The notes beneath the pieces are model-generated. The model worked only from the letters and a program-made list of their open reading frames with translations. It had not been told where the DNA came from and ran no database searches. A DNA stretch of 64,000 nucleotides from Carboxylicivirga taeanensis (GTDB lineage Bacteria > Bacteroidota > Bacteroidia > Bacteroidales > Marinilabiliaceae): assembly GCF_051851475.1 (NCBI RefSeq), contig NZ_JBPUSJ010000001.1, forward strand, positions 434,001 to 498,000, read 5' to 3'. The translations under genes and the position numbers were made by a program. Below are positions 33,920 to 43,089 of the stretch, piece by piece. Every line of letters starts with the position of its first letter. The first letter of the stretch is position 1.

Positions 33920-35191
33920 ATGTTGACGTTAAAATTCATTCAGGACAATAAAGAATTAGTCGTTGAGCGACTGAAAATAAAGAACTTCGATGCCACTGGC
34001 ATTGTTGACAGCATTATCGAATTAGATAACCGCCGTAAATCGACCCAGGTTGAAGCGGAGTCTTTCCAGCAAGAAATGAATGCCTTATCCAAAGAAATCG
34101 GGCAGCTTTTTAAAGCTGGGAAAGCCGAAGAAGCTAACACGGCAAAAACGCGTACCAGCGAATTAAAAGACAAAATTAAGGAACTGAATACCTCTCTGGA
34201 TGAAATAACGACGCAACTTAACGAGCAGTTAGTTTCACTCCCCAATATCCCGAACGAAATTGTTCCTCCAGGCAAAGGAGAAGAAGATAATGTGGAAGTG
34301 AAGAGTGGTGGCACCATGCCGCAACTGGAAGTAAAAGAACCTCATTGGGACTTAATTAAAAAATACGACCTGATTGACTTCGAATTAGGAACCAAAATAA
34401 CTGGAGCCGGCTTCCCAATCTACAAAGGCAAAGGGGCAAAGTTGCAACGGGCACTGATTAATTTTTTCCTAGACGAGGCTGACAAAGCAGGCTATAATGA
34501 GGTGATTCCTCCCCTGGTGGTAAATGAAGACTCAGGCTTTGGAACTGGTCAGCTTCCTGATAAAGAAGGTCAGATGTATCATGTTACAGCCGATAACTTA
34601 TACTTAATTCCTACGGCAGAAGTGCCGGTGACTAACATCTTCCGTGATGTAATTCTAAAATCATCGGAAATGCCGGTTAAGCACTGTGCTTACTCAGCTT
34701 GTTTCCGTCGCGAAGCCGGCTCATGGGGCGCACACGTACGCGGCTTAAACCGCCTTCACCAGTTCGATAAAGTGGAGATTGTACAGGTGGCTCACCCTTC
34801 TAATTCTTACGAGGTATTGGATCAGATGGTAGCACACGTGCAAACACTTGTGGAGAAGCTGGAATTACCATGGCGCATTCTTCGCCTGTGTGGTGGCGAC
34901 CTGAGCTTTACATCAGCCTTAACTTACGATTTTGAAGTGTACTCAGCAGCTCAGGAGCGCTGGTTAGAGGTAAGCTCCGTATCCAACTTCGAAAGCTATC
35001 AGGCTAACCGTCTGAAACTGCGCTACAAAGAGGAGAGTGAGAAAAAAGCTCAATTAGCTCATACCCTTAACGGCAGCGCATTGGCCCTGCCGCGTATTGT
35101 GGCAGCTATTCTTGAAAATAACCAAACACCCGAAGGCATCAAAATACCTAAGGCATTGGTTCCATATACAGGTTTTGACATTATAAAATAA
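33920..35191 (+). CDS. serS: Serine--tRNA ligase
   Basis: Class IIa synthetase charging tRNA-Ser. The 423-residue protein has the N-terminal antiparallel coiled-coil arm that grips the long variable arm of tRNA-Ser (~30-105, rich in Glu/Lys/Gln). The catalytic core follows with TAEVPVTNIFRDVIL, motif 2 SACFRREAGSWGAHVRGLNR, FDKVEIVQVA, and motif 3 LNGSALALPRIVAAILENNQ. The start ATG 33920 lies 22 bp after the rpmA terminator. The 14-bp inverted repeat just downstream may mark its 3' end. Confidence 0.96.
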   Translation: MLTLKFIQDNKELVVERLKIKNFDATGIVDSIIELDNRRKSTQVEAESFQQEMNALSKEIGQLFKAGKAEEANTAKTRTSELKDKIKELNTSLDEITTQLNEQLVSLPNIPNEIVPPGKGEEDNVEVKSGGTMPQLEVKEPHWDLIKKYDLIDFELGTKITGAGFPIYKGKGAKLQRALINFFLDEADKAGYNEVIPPLVVNEDSGFGTGQLPDKEGQMYHVTADNLYLIPTAEVPVTNIFRDVILKSSEMPVKHCAYSACFRREAGSWGAHVRGLNRLHQFDKVEIVQVAHPSNSYEVLDQMVAHVQTLVEKLELPWRILRLCGGDLSFTSALTYDFEVYSAAQERWLEVSSVSNFESYQANRLKLRYKEESEKKAQLAHTLNGSALALPRIVAAILENNQTPEGIKIPKALVPYTGFDIIK

Positions 35192-35206
35192 GCCAAAGCT
35201 ATAAGA

Positions 35207-35245
35207 CAGAAGGCAGAAGTTTTTATCCCACACTTCTGCCTTCTG
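35207..35245 (+). repeat. Perfect 14-bp inverted repeat after serS
   Basis: CAGAAGGCAGAAGT (35207-35220) and ACTTCTGCCTTCTG (35232-35245) are exact reverse complements around an 11-base loop. Each arm is itself a near tandem of AGAAGGC/AGAAG. It has no good T-run, so it is either a weak terminator or one of the short intergenic repeats of this genome. Confidence 0.7.
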
Positions 35246-35273
35246 CCTATATTTACCATTTAACAAATTAACT

Positions 35274-35582
35274 ATGTACATATTTAATACCACCTTTATG
35301 ATTGAGAATACCATCTCCAATGACTGGAAAGAGTGGATGGACCGCAATTACGTGCCAACCATGAAGGATTTGGTAAAAGATATTCGTGTTGAATTATATC
35401 AGGTGATGGCAATTGTAGAAGAAGGACATACTAATTACTCGTGCCAAATGCAGGTAAACAACCCGGCCCACCTCGATACAATTAATAAATACAATGCCAT
35501 ACTTGTTAATAACGCCAAGGGTAAATTCGGCGACAAATGCCTCTCTTTCAGCTCCATTCTTAACGAAGTGAAACTTGGCTAA
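35274..35582 (+). CDS. DUF4286 family protein
   Basis: A 102-residue soluble protein that resembles the DUF4286 family common in Bacteroidetes: MYIFNTTFMIENTISNDWKE, then WMDRNYVPTMKDL and a central YSCQMQVNNPAHLDTINKYN. The fold looks like a small alpha/beta dimeric alpha-beta-barrel type. No function is known. Its stop codon overlaps the ruvC start (TTGGCTAA), so it is translationally coupled to ruvC. Confidence 0.85.
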   Translation: MYIFNTTFMIENTISNDWKEWMDRNYVPTMKDLVKDIRVELYQVMAIVEEGHTNYSCQMQVNNPAHLDTINKYNAILVNNAKGKFGDKCLSFSSILNEVKLG

Positions 35583-36129
35583 AGAGCGCATTATATTAGG
35601 CATCGATCCGGGCACTACGGTAATGGGCTACGGCATCATCTGCTCGGTAGGTAATAAGGCCGAAATGGTAACCATGGGGGTGTTGGAACTACACAAATAC
35701 ACCGACCACTACCTGAAGCTACAGAAAATTTTTGAGCGTGTGGTTCAGCTGGTAGATACCTATCACCCTGATGAACTGGCCATTGAAGCACCTTTCTATG
35801 GTAAAAATGTACAATCGATGCTTAAGCTTGGCCGGGCCCAGGGAGTGGCCATGGCTGCTGCCCTCTCCCGCTCACTACCCATCTTTGAGTACGCACCTCT
35901 GCGCATTAAACAAGCCATCACTGGTAATGGACGCGCATCTAAAGAGCAGGTGGCACTGCTCCTGCAAAACCTGTTGAAGATTGGTGAATTACCTAAATAC
36001 CTGGATGCCACAGACGGACTGGCAGCTGCCTACTGTCATTTTCTACAAAATCAAAGGATAAATACCTCATCCGGCACTAAAAGCTGGAAAGACTTTATCA
36101 GTAAAAACCCAGGGCGCGTTAAAAAATAA
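35575..36129 (+). CDS. ruvC: Crossover junction endodeoxyribonuclease RuvC
   Basis: Resolves Holliday junctions together with RuvAB. The 184-residue RNase H-fold protein has the four acidic catalytic positions: Asp in LGIDPGTTVMGYG (~9), Glu in ELAIEAPFYGKNVQSMLKLG, and Glu/Asp near the end including LDATDGLAAAYCH. Translation appears to begin at TTG 35575 (M-A-K-E-R-I-I-L-G-I-D), because there is no ATG before the first catalytic Asp. The start overlaps the end of the DUF4286 gene by 8 bp, so coupling may compensate for the weak start. Confidence 0.94.
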   Translation: MAKERIILGIDPGTTVMGYGIICSVGNKAEMVTMGVLELHKYTDHYLKLQKIFERVVQLVDTYHPDELAIEAPFYGKNVQSMLKLGRAQGVAMAAALSRSLPIFEYAPLRIKQAITGNGRASKEQVALLLQNLLKIGELPKYLDATDGLAAAYCHFLQNQRINTSSGTKSWKDFISKNPGRVKK

Positions 36130-36509
36130 CCCTTGTGTAAGCTAATTCCTCTGTCCATAATTGTTTTATCGCCGGCATGATTATACTATTTTGCACATAG
36201 CATATTAATAATATGAGTGTATCTAATTGTAGTTTTACCCGGGTCATAATTTTTTGCAGAAGTTAACAATATATTTAACTTGGGTAAAAGTTCTAAAATA
36301 TCAAAACAAAAAGTCCATCATTGGCTTACGTATTGTTATTTCAAACGGAAATTAATCCATCATCACGCTGATAAAAACTTAAATATTAGCGCACCAAATA
36401 TCGCAAGCTAATTGATATATATGGATAGAGCCTGCAAAACCACATTTTTCATTCTTATCCGATCCAATGCTTTACAGCATTTTAGACGCTGGCAACAGCA
36501 GTATAGATT
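36130..36509. other. Intergenic stretch of 380 bp, no convincing gene
   Basis: The stretch between ruvC and the SusD terminator is AT-rich. A loose dyad TTTTACCC (near 36232) with GGGTAAAA (near 36281) flanks GTTAACAATATATTTAAC. A 42-codon frame starting at ATG 36421 runs into the terminator stem and is not believable. I see no coding or RNA gene here. Confidence 0.5.
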
Positions 36510-36550
36510 AATAATCCGAAAGCCCCTTAAAAAGAGGCTTTCGGATTATT
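36510..36550 (-). terminator. Strong hairpin after the susD-like gene
   Basis: AATAATCCGAAAGCC (36510-36524) and GGCTTTCGGATTATT (36536-36550) are perfect 15-bp arms with an 11-base loop. It ends the SusCD transcript on the minus strand, though a long U-run is lacking beyond TTAATC. Confidence 0.8.
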
Positions 36551-36557
36551 AAATAAG

Positions 36558-38123
36558 TTACTTTCTTGGCAACTGGCCCTCTACTTTCGGGTTATTCAGC
36601 ACCTCAGCTTCTGGTATCTGAAGATAGTGATAAGGGCTTTCTGCACTTAATTCAGAACCATCTGCATACCTAAATATAGCATGTCCAAAATAGGTATTAT
36701 GGATATTATCAGCTCCTTCCTCATATTCATCAAAGTCATCAAAATTTACTTTCTTACGAACTGGTGTAATCTGCAGGCGGTTAATATCAAATATTCCCGT
36801 TACACCTTCTCCCCATAGCTCTCTTCTTCTTTCCTTAATAATTTCTTCAACGGTAGCTGTTACTACTGAAGAACAGCCTCTTGCAAATCTCAGTTCATCA
36901 ATAATCGCCTGTGCTGATCTGCCATTATCCTGTCCTCCACGTGCGATGGCTTCGGCCTCAATCAAATGCATTTCAGCAACACGCATATACAAGATATCCC
37001 CTGATTTTTCACTTTCTCTGAATTTAAACTTGGGATAAGCCAATATACCTTTTACGCGTTGAGCTCCTTCAATTCCAGGCTCCTGAAACAGTTGAAAACG
37101 TACATCCTCAGTATCGTATCCGTTTCCATAATCAAACAATTTTTTAAAATAAGGATCAGGCACCGCATTTTTATAGTAAGCCCGGGTATCATTACTTCTG
37201 GTATCCCAATAATTAAAGAAATAAGACATACCGCTATTATCGGCCGATTGAGTGAGGCACAACATCCATTCAGAGTTGGCTTCCTCATTAAACCCGGCAA
37301 GGAAATCATCTTTAGTCATTAAAGCATATCCATTTTGGGCCCTGTGGGCATATTCGGATGCCTTATCCATATCAGACTTAACACCAGAACCATCCTTTTT
37401 AGTTCCTTTTGTTAAGTAGACTCTTGCAGCAATGGCATAAGCCACACTTTTATCAATGTACTCTTTGGAGGGGCGTTTATAGTCAACTTCCTCAAAGAGA
37501 GCAATTGCTGTAGCCAAATCCACACCAATAAAGTCATAAACCTCTCTTACTGTGGATAAAGCAACACCTTCTTTAGCATTTTCAACAGTGGTTGGCTGAT
37601 CATAGATAGGACATACAAGCAAGTCGGCTCCAGTCTCATAGGTTCTTTGCCACATCCGTATAATATCGAAATAACAATAGGCTCTTAAGGCTCTTAATTG
37701 GGCCTCAATCACCTTTGTTTTATCCGACTTTTCACCTTCCATCTTTGAAATAATATTAAGCCCGTTATTACAACTTGCAATAGTTTCATAGAACTTACTC
37801 CAGAAATTACGTGTTACCCCACTGGTAAAATTATCAACACTCAAGTATCTATACTGTGTTACAACACCGCCATAAATACCTTGGGTTCCAATTACATCTT
37901 GCCCCACTGCTTCGCTTAAAGTTAAGAATGAACGATACCCCGGATATGCGTAGCTGTACCAATAGCTCGTGAGGTTATTGTAAGCGCCTGTATAAAAGGC
38001 ACTCAGTGCGTCATCAGTAATGATATCTCCGGTAATTTTACTTGGAGGTGTTACATCAAGGTAATCATCACATGCTGTGAAAATACCGGCAAAAACTATA
38101 ACTATTAATATTATCTTTTTCAT
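36558..38123 (-). CDS. SusD/RagB-family nutrient-binding outer membrane lipoprotein
   Basis: Surface lipoprotein that binds the oligomeric nutrient and acts as the lid of the SusC barrel. From ATG 38123 (MKKIILIVIVFAGIFTAC) it has 521 residues; the lipobox is FTAC with Cys 18, followed by DDYLDVTPPS, the classic SusD N-terminus. TPR-like helical segments follow (AQLRALRAYCYFDIIRMW, ~YAIAARVYLTKGT), and the C-terminal YMRVAEMHLIEAEAIARGG with KERRRELWGEG are family hallmarks. It sits 105 bp after susC in one operon. The substrate cannot be deduced. Confidence 0.94.
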   Translation of the reverse strand: MKKIILIVIVFAGIFTACDDYLDVTPPSKITGDIITDDALSAFYTGAYNNLTSYWYSYAYPGYRSFLTLSEAVGQDVIGTQGIYGGVVTQYRYLSVDNFTSGVTRNFWSKFYETIASCNNGLNIISKMEGEKSDKTKVIEAQLRALRAYCYFDIIRMWQRTYETGADLLVCPIYDQPTTVENAKEGVALSTVREVYDFIGVDLATAIALFEEVDYKRPSKEYIDKSVAYAIAARVYLTKGTKKDGSGVKSDMDKASEYAHRAQNGYALMTKDDFLAGFNEEANSEWMLCLTQSADNSGMSYFFNYWDTRSNDTRAYYKNAVPDPYFKKLFDYGNGYDTEDVRFQLFQEPGIEGAQRVKGILAYPKFKFRESEKSGDILYMRVAEMHLIEAEAIARGGQDNGRSAQAIIDELRFARGCSSVVTATVEEIIKERRRELWGEGVTGIFDINRLQITPVRKKVNFDDFDEYEEGADNIHNTYFGHAIFRYADGSELSAESPYHYLQIPEAEVLNNPKVEGQLPRK

Positions 38124-38228
38124 ACTTTTAAAAATTTGCAAAACTGTTATAACATGCGCAAACCCCAATCGCACCAAATTCTATTCCTGACATTTGCGCA
38201 GGCCCAGCCAGTTTCATCGTTAGGCTGA

Positions 38229-41200
38229 TTAAAATGTTAAGTTAATTCCTCCTGAGAATACTTTGGCCACCGGATAGTTATATCCTGTTACACCATTTAA
38301 TCCTCCCAGCTCCGGATCAACTCCATCAACTCCATAAAACGTTAGTAGATTTTCCCCCTGAATAAACACATTCAGTTTAGAAATATTCAGCTTTGAGATA
38401 ATCTTTTTAGGAACATGGTAGGTAATGGCCAGATTCTTTAGCCTAGCGTAGCTTCCATCGTACAGATGACGGGTTGAGGTGCTTCCCCAACCATTCTGTG
38501 GTGCATTTCGCTGAAGGCGCGGTAAATCAGAATCCTGATTATCCGGTGTCCACCTGTCAACCATATCTTTCGCCCATGGGCGTGCATTTGAGCTTCCCGT
38601 ACCAAACCAAGAGGTATAGCTCCCGCCGGTGTACAACTGTCCTCCGATACGGTATGACATTAAAGCTGATATTTCGAAATTATGTATTGTAATGTCGGTA
38701 TTAATACCGCCATATAAATCAGGTAAGGCACTGCCAGCATCAATACGATCTGCTTCATTATAATTAGAGGTCGCGTACTTTTCTCCGGTCGCTTCGTCAA
38801 TAAGGTACCAGGTAGGATCACCTCCACGGGACACTGCAGCTGTTGGCTGAATTGCTCCATCTATACGGTCATACAATTGCTGACCAACCTTTGACATGCC
38901 AGCCCACTCACGAATATAGAAAGCATAAATATCTTCCCCTTCTTTCAGGCGCTTTGTGCCGGATATTACTTCTTCAAGAGGAAATTCACTGATTTTATTT
39001 TTAAAGGTGGTGGCATTAGCCCCTAATTCCCATCTAATCTTATCACGATTGATTAAAACCCCTTTAATATCCATTTCAAATCCAGTATTTTTCATCTCTC
39101 CCACGTTAGCGAGAATACTGGCAAAACCAGATGAATTTGGGAGTGGCAGACTATAAATCAAATCATTGGAACGACGCTGAAACCATTCAAAAGAACCTCT
39201 CAAACGACTGTTAAACAAGCCGTAATCAATTCCAATATTTGATGAGATGTTGGCCTCCCATTTCAGATCCTTATTTCCCAGACGCGACAAAGCCAAGGAT
39301 GGGGCATCACCAACCCTGCCAGCATCGTACAAGTCCTGATAAGCATAGTAGGTTCCAATATTCTGATTACCAGAACTACCACGGCTGGCTCTTAATTTTA
39401 AGAAATCAACTGTGTTAGCTAATACTTCAAAAAATGACTCTTTATGAATATTCCAGGCTACACCTGCTGACCAGAATGTTCCCCACTGATTATCGGGATG
39501 AAATCTTGATGAACCATCACGTCGAAGTGACAGAGAAGTGTTATACTTTTCATTAAAACTATACTCAGCTCTTCCAAGCCATGATTGCAAACGGTACAAA
39601 TCTGAATACCCGTCGAAATTACTTATTTGAGAGCCAAAGGTTGGTTCATTGACATTGGGGATAGGAAAATTCATTTTAGAACCTCCATTATAACTACTCT
39701 GGTATTCATATAACTCATAGCCTAACAAAGCATTCAGACTGTGCTTCTCTGCGATTTTTTTCTGATAGGTCAGCAAATTATTAAATGTATAACTACGTAC
39801 AACTGAAGTTGACCGAGAAGCACTGGTATTCTGCAAATCCTGAGTCACATCGTTCTCGCCTGAACTTACGGCTGTAAATGAAGGTGAATACGATTGACTA
39901 TTACCAATATTTACATCAGTATTGTAACTAGTTTTAAAAGTTAACCCTTTTAAAAAAGAGAGAGAGTTACTCATCTTGGCAAAATCAACTTCTGCATATC
40001 CCCTCAGACTTACCAGATCCCTTTTTCGCTTATCTATAGTGTAGTTGTTTAATTCATCAATAAGGTTACCAGTGGCAAAAGATGAGGTTCTATAGGTTCC
40101 CCAATCGTATTGTTTATTACCAGCATCATCAAGCAGGTAACTCCCTGTGTTTAGGTCTCTTTTGTAGATAGGATAAAACCCTGGCATATTAAGTCCGTAG
40201 GTTGCTCCATTGCCAACATTACTATCCTGACTATCATTAAAGTCTTGCTCTGAGTAGGCATAACTCACATTCATATGTAACTTTAACCACTTCTTTGTTT
40301 GGTTTGTTAAATTTAAGCGAGCAGATGTTCTTTCAAAAGCAGAACCTAACATAATGCCCTTCTCATCTAATCGGGCTAAAGAAAAATAGTATTGTGTTTT
40401 ATCCGTTCCTCCTTTAATATTTACACTTGTTTGATAACGCTCACCTTTACCAATAATTGCTTCGTCCCAGTTATCATTCCATAAAGGTTTTAAACCCGGT
40501 TTTAACTTACCGTCATGGCCTACTGGCTCTGTCACCGATTCTCCATACGGATTAATTCCGATTGAGCTTATTAGCGCTCTCGAAGCTTTTTCTGCAGCTA
40601 TATTGGCATCGTCCCCATCATCCAAATTACTGTTGCGAAAAGCTTCCCACATCAACTCCATCCAAGTATTAGTCGATACTCTTTCAACCGGGGTAACAGC
40701 TCGGCTAGAAACACCCGCAGTACTTCTCACATTCACTTCAGGTGCACTATTCTTAAGTCCCTGGTAGGTAGTAATCACTACAACTCCGTTGGCTGCGCGT
40801 GAGCCATAGATAGATGCCGAAGCTGCATCCTTAAGAATTGACATGGACTTAATATCGCTTGGTTCGATCGAACTTAGATTCCCATCAAAAGGAACACCAT
40901 CCACAACATATAGTGGAGTGCTTGAACCTGTAATTGAACCTACACCTCTAATTCTAATATCTGCACCTGAACCAGGCTGTCCACTCGGTGTTATAACCTG
41001 AACACCTGAACTCGTCCCTTCCAAGGCGTTCGTCACATTGGACACCTGTGCTTTCTGAATACGGCTTTCATCAACCACTCCAACAGATCCTGTGAGCGTG
41101 CTCTTTTTCGCCGTTCCATAGGCCACAACAACAGCTTCCGATAACATTTCGGCATTGTCTTTAAGCACAATATTAATAACTGATTGGTTAGTAATATTAA

Positions 41201-41786
41201 CAACCTGATTAGTCATACCAATAAAGGAGTAAACCAATACTTCTGTACCCTTGAGTCCGGCAAAAGAATAATTCCCATCGATATCGGTTACCGTACCGTT
41301 TGTGGTGCCTTGAACAAGAATTGACACACCAGGCAATGGCTCTCCTTTAGTATCTGTTACACGTCCTGTTATTGTAACCTTCTTTTCTTGCTGAACACTG
41401 GTTGATGATTCATTAAGTTGAGGGTGTTCTTTCTGCTCTTTAATAATAATAATATTACCAGTCGCAATTTCATAATCAAGTCCGGTGTCTGCCAAACAGT
41501 TCTCCATTATTTCTTCAATGGTAGAGGAATTAAAGTTAAGTGCACCAGCATTTCTCCCTAAAATGAGGTCATCATTGTACACAAATACATAAGGAGTATT
41601 AACACTTAAAGCTTTAAGTACCGTTTTTAGGTTACTATTAGTAACCTTCAAGGTATACCGTCCGGTATCTTTATTACTTGCACTAACTGCCCCTGTAGCC
41701 AACAGGAGCATCATTGCAACAATCGTCAGTACCTGCGAGGTCCTGCAACGAATATTGCTGCATAATGATAAATTACTTTTTTTCAT
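38229..41786 (-). CDS. SusC/RagA-family TonB-linked outer membrane transporter with STN domain
   Basis: TonB-dependent importer of 1185 residues. In order: a long signal peptide (~1-36, LTIVAMMLLLATGAVSAS), STN signalling domain (~45-115; VLKALSVNTPYVFVYNDDLI, then INFNSST-like and GNIIIIKEQ), carboxypeptidase-like domain (~133-215; ITGRVTDTKGEPLPGVSILV, GTVTDIDGNYSFAG), plug (VVVAYGTAKKSTLTGSVGVV, IRIRGVGSITGSSTPLYVVD, ASIYGSRAANGVVVIT) and barrel ending in AKVFSGGINLTF. The STN domain is what contacts FecR, and FecR plus an ECF sigma lie just upstream, so expression should be autoinduced by substrate. No enzyme genes of a polysaccharide locus are adjacent. Confidence 0.95.
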   Translation of the reverse strand: MKKSNLSLCSNIRCRTSQVLTIVAMMLLLATGAVSASNKDTGRYTLKVTNSNLKTVLKALSVNTPYVFVYNDDLILGRNAGALNFNSSTIEEIMENCLADTGLDYEIATGNIIIIKEQKEHPQLNESSTSVQQEKKVTITGRVTDTKGEPLPGVSILVQGTTNGTVTDIDGNYSFAGLKGTEVLVYSFIGMTNQVVNITNQSVINIVLKDNAEMLSEAVVVAYGTAKKSTLTGSVGVVDESRIQKAQVSNVTNALEGTSSGVQVITPSGQPGSGADIRIRGVGSITGSSTPLYVVDGVPFDGNLSSIEPSDIKSMSILKDAASASIYGSRAANGVVVITTYQGLKNSAPEVNVRSTAGVSSRAVTPVERVSTNTWMELMWEAFRNSNLDDGDDANIAAEKASRALISSIGINPYGESVTEPVGHDGKLKPGLKPLWNDNWDEAIIGKGERYQTSVNIKGGTDKTQYYFSLARLDEKGIMLGSAFERTSARLNLTNQTKKWLKLHMNVSYAYSEQDFNDSQDSNVGNGATYGLNMPGFYPIYKRDLNTGSYLLDDAGNKQYDWGTYRTSSFATGNLIDELNNYTIDKRKRDLVSLRGYAEVDFAKMSNSLSFLKGLTFKTSYNTDVNIGNSQSYSPSFTAVSSGENDVTQDLQNTSASRSTSVVRSYTFNNLLTYQKKIAEKHSLNALLGYELYEYQSSYNGGSKMNFPIPNVNEPTFGSQISNFDGYSDLYRLQSWLGRAEYSFNEKYNTSLSLRRDGSSRFHPDNQWGTFWSAGVAWNIHKESFFEVLANTVDFLKLRASRGSSGNQNIGTYYAYQDLYDAGRVGDAPSLALSRLGNKDLKWEANISSNIGIDYGLFNSRLRGSFEWFQRRSNDLIYSLPLPNSSGFASILANVGEMKNTGFEMDIKGVLINRDKIRWELGANATTFKNKISEFPLEEVISGTKRLKEGEDIYAFYIREWAGMSKVGQQLYDRIDGAIQPTAAVSRGGDPTWYLIDEATGEKYATSNYNEADRIDAGSALPDLYGGINTDITIHNFEISALMSYRIGGQLYTGGSYTSWFGTGSSNARPWAKDMVDRWTPDNQDSDLPRLQRNAPQNGWGSTSTRHLYDGSYARLKNLAITYHVPKKIISKLNISKLNVFIQGENLLTFYGVDGVDPELGGLNGVTGYNYPVAKVFSGGINLTF

Positions 41787-41841
41787 ACATTTGTTATTAC
41801 TTATTCGACATTCACACTATTTGTGTGATTTAATTAAAGGG

Positions 41842-41864
41842 CAGGGATGTTCGCAGCATCCCTG
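41842..41864 (-). terminator. Hairpin between fecR-like and susC-like genes
   Basis: CAGGGATG (41842-41849) and CATCCCTG (41857-41864) form an 8-bp stem directly after the FecR stop codon. The minus-strand 3' side is CCCTTTAATT, a poor U-tract, so it may be an attenuating or processing hairpin rather than a full stop. Confidence 0.55.
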
Positions 41865-41865
41865 T

Positions 41866-43023
41866 TTATTCTTGTACTAAAATGGTATTACCATCAATGG
41901 CAAATTTCACCTGCTCTGTTTTTTCCAAAAGAGTTAGTAATTCTTCTATATCTTTATAGCGCGGTAAATTGATTGAAAAGCGCTTATCCTGAATGCTGTT
42001 GTTCCCAAAAAAAACATCAATCTTATACCAACGTGACAAATCATTCATAATTCGCCTGATTGATTGATTATCGTAATAGAAGCGTCCATCTTTCCAGGCA
42101 GTTGCAGTTTCAACGTCTATCTCTTGCTCTTCAATTAATGCTGTTTGATGATTAATTATTGAAGAAAATCCAGGACTCAAATTCATCGACTCTCCAGAAT
42201 TGGATTTTACGCTGACTTTTCCTTCTACTAGTGTTGTTGTAGTTTCCTCTTCATCGGCATAAGCTCTAAAATTAAAGGCAGTTCCAGTCACCATTAACTC
42301 AGCATTATCACTTTCAATAATAAATGGCCATTCACTCGACTTATTAACCTCAAAAAATAGTTCCCCAGAGACCCTAACAACTCGTTTATCATGAGCAAAG
42401 GAAGTTGGAAACTCAATTTGTGAGCATGCATTCAAATAAACGTAGGTACCATCTGGCAAGATAAGCTGATACTCATGACCTCGTCCGGTAATAATCTTAT
42501 TTAATTGAGACTGTCCTATATTTACCTCCCGGTTAATAAATGATACCTGATTGTTTTTTTGGCTTAATAATAACTCCTCATTAAGCTTTATTTGTTGTGT
42601 GGTATCATCACTAAGGTGCAGAACTTCACCTCCATGGAGGTGAAGAGTAGCTCCAAAAGTACCAGGCTGAACTACTTGCTCACTATGCGCTAAGCGAGCT
42701 GACTCAACATTTCTCTGTAAGATATAGATAAGTCCAAAAACAATAAACGGCATAACAATGGCTGCGGCATAACTGACCAGTTTCCTTAGCCTCATTCTTC
42801 GTCCAATGGCACTTTCAACTTTTTCCCAGGTACGTTTTCGGTTACTTTGTTCGTACACCTGCATTTGGGTACTTAATCGATCTTTGTCAATAAGATAATG
42901 AAATAACTCGTTATTACTTGGGGTTTGACGCCAATCGTTAAGACACTCCTCCTCAGCGCTTGTCAATTCCTTAAAAAGGTATTTAGCGATTATCTCTGAT
43001 ATGTCATATCCTTTATGCTGCAT
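41866..43023 (-). CDS. FecR-family anti-sigma factor
   Basis: Inner-membrane anti-sigma factor and signal transducer of 385 residues. The cytoplasmic N-terminus (~1-80; IIAKYLFKELTSAEEECLND) binds the sigma factor, one TM helix lies near 83-105 (LVSYAAAIVMPFIVFGLIYI), and the periplasmic FecR domain (~115-290) includes LPDGTYVYLNACSQIEFPTS and VSGELFFEVNKSSEWPFIIE. The C-terminal ~70 residues are the DUF4974-like domain (SINLPRYKDIEELLTLLEKT). It is 66 bp downstream of the ECF sigma gene and upstream of the STN-containing SusC, the usual order for Bacteroidetes cell-surface signalling. Confidence 0.93.
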   Translation of the reverse strand: MQHKGYDISEIIAKYLFKELTSAEEECLNDWRQTPSNNELFHYLIDKDRLSTQMQVYEQSNRKRTWEKVESAIGRRMRLRKLVSYAAAIVMPFIVFGLIYILQRNVESARLAHSEQVVQPGTFGATLHLHGGEVLHLSDDTTQQIKLNEELLLSQKNNQVSFINREVNIGQSQLNKIITGRGHEYQLILPDGTYVYLNACSQIEFPTSFAHDKRVVRVSGELFFEVNKSSEWPFIIESDNAELMVTGTAFNFRAYADEEETTTTLVEGKVSVKSNSGESMNLSPGFSSIINHQTALIEEQEIDVETATAWKDGRFYYDNQSIRRIMNDLSRWYKIDVFFGNNSIQDKRFSINLPRYKDIEELLTLLEKTEQVKFAIDGNTILVQE

Positions 43024-43089
43024 TGTATTCTTTTGTATTCTCTAAGGAACATCAACAGCAAAACAGGATGACAAGGTTCTTGTATTTTT

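Noticed and set aside
36421..36549. A 42-codon frame between ruvC and the SusD gene
   Set aside because: Its last third is the terminator stem and its composition looks random.
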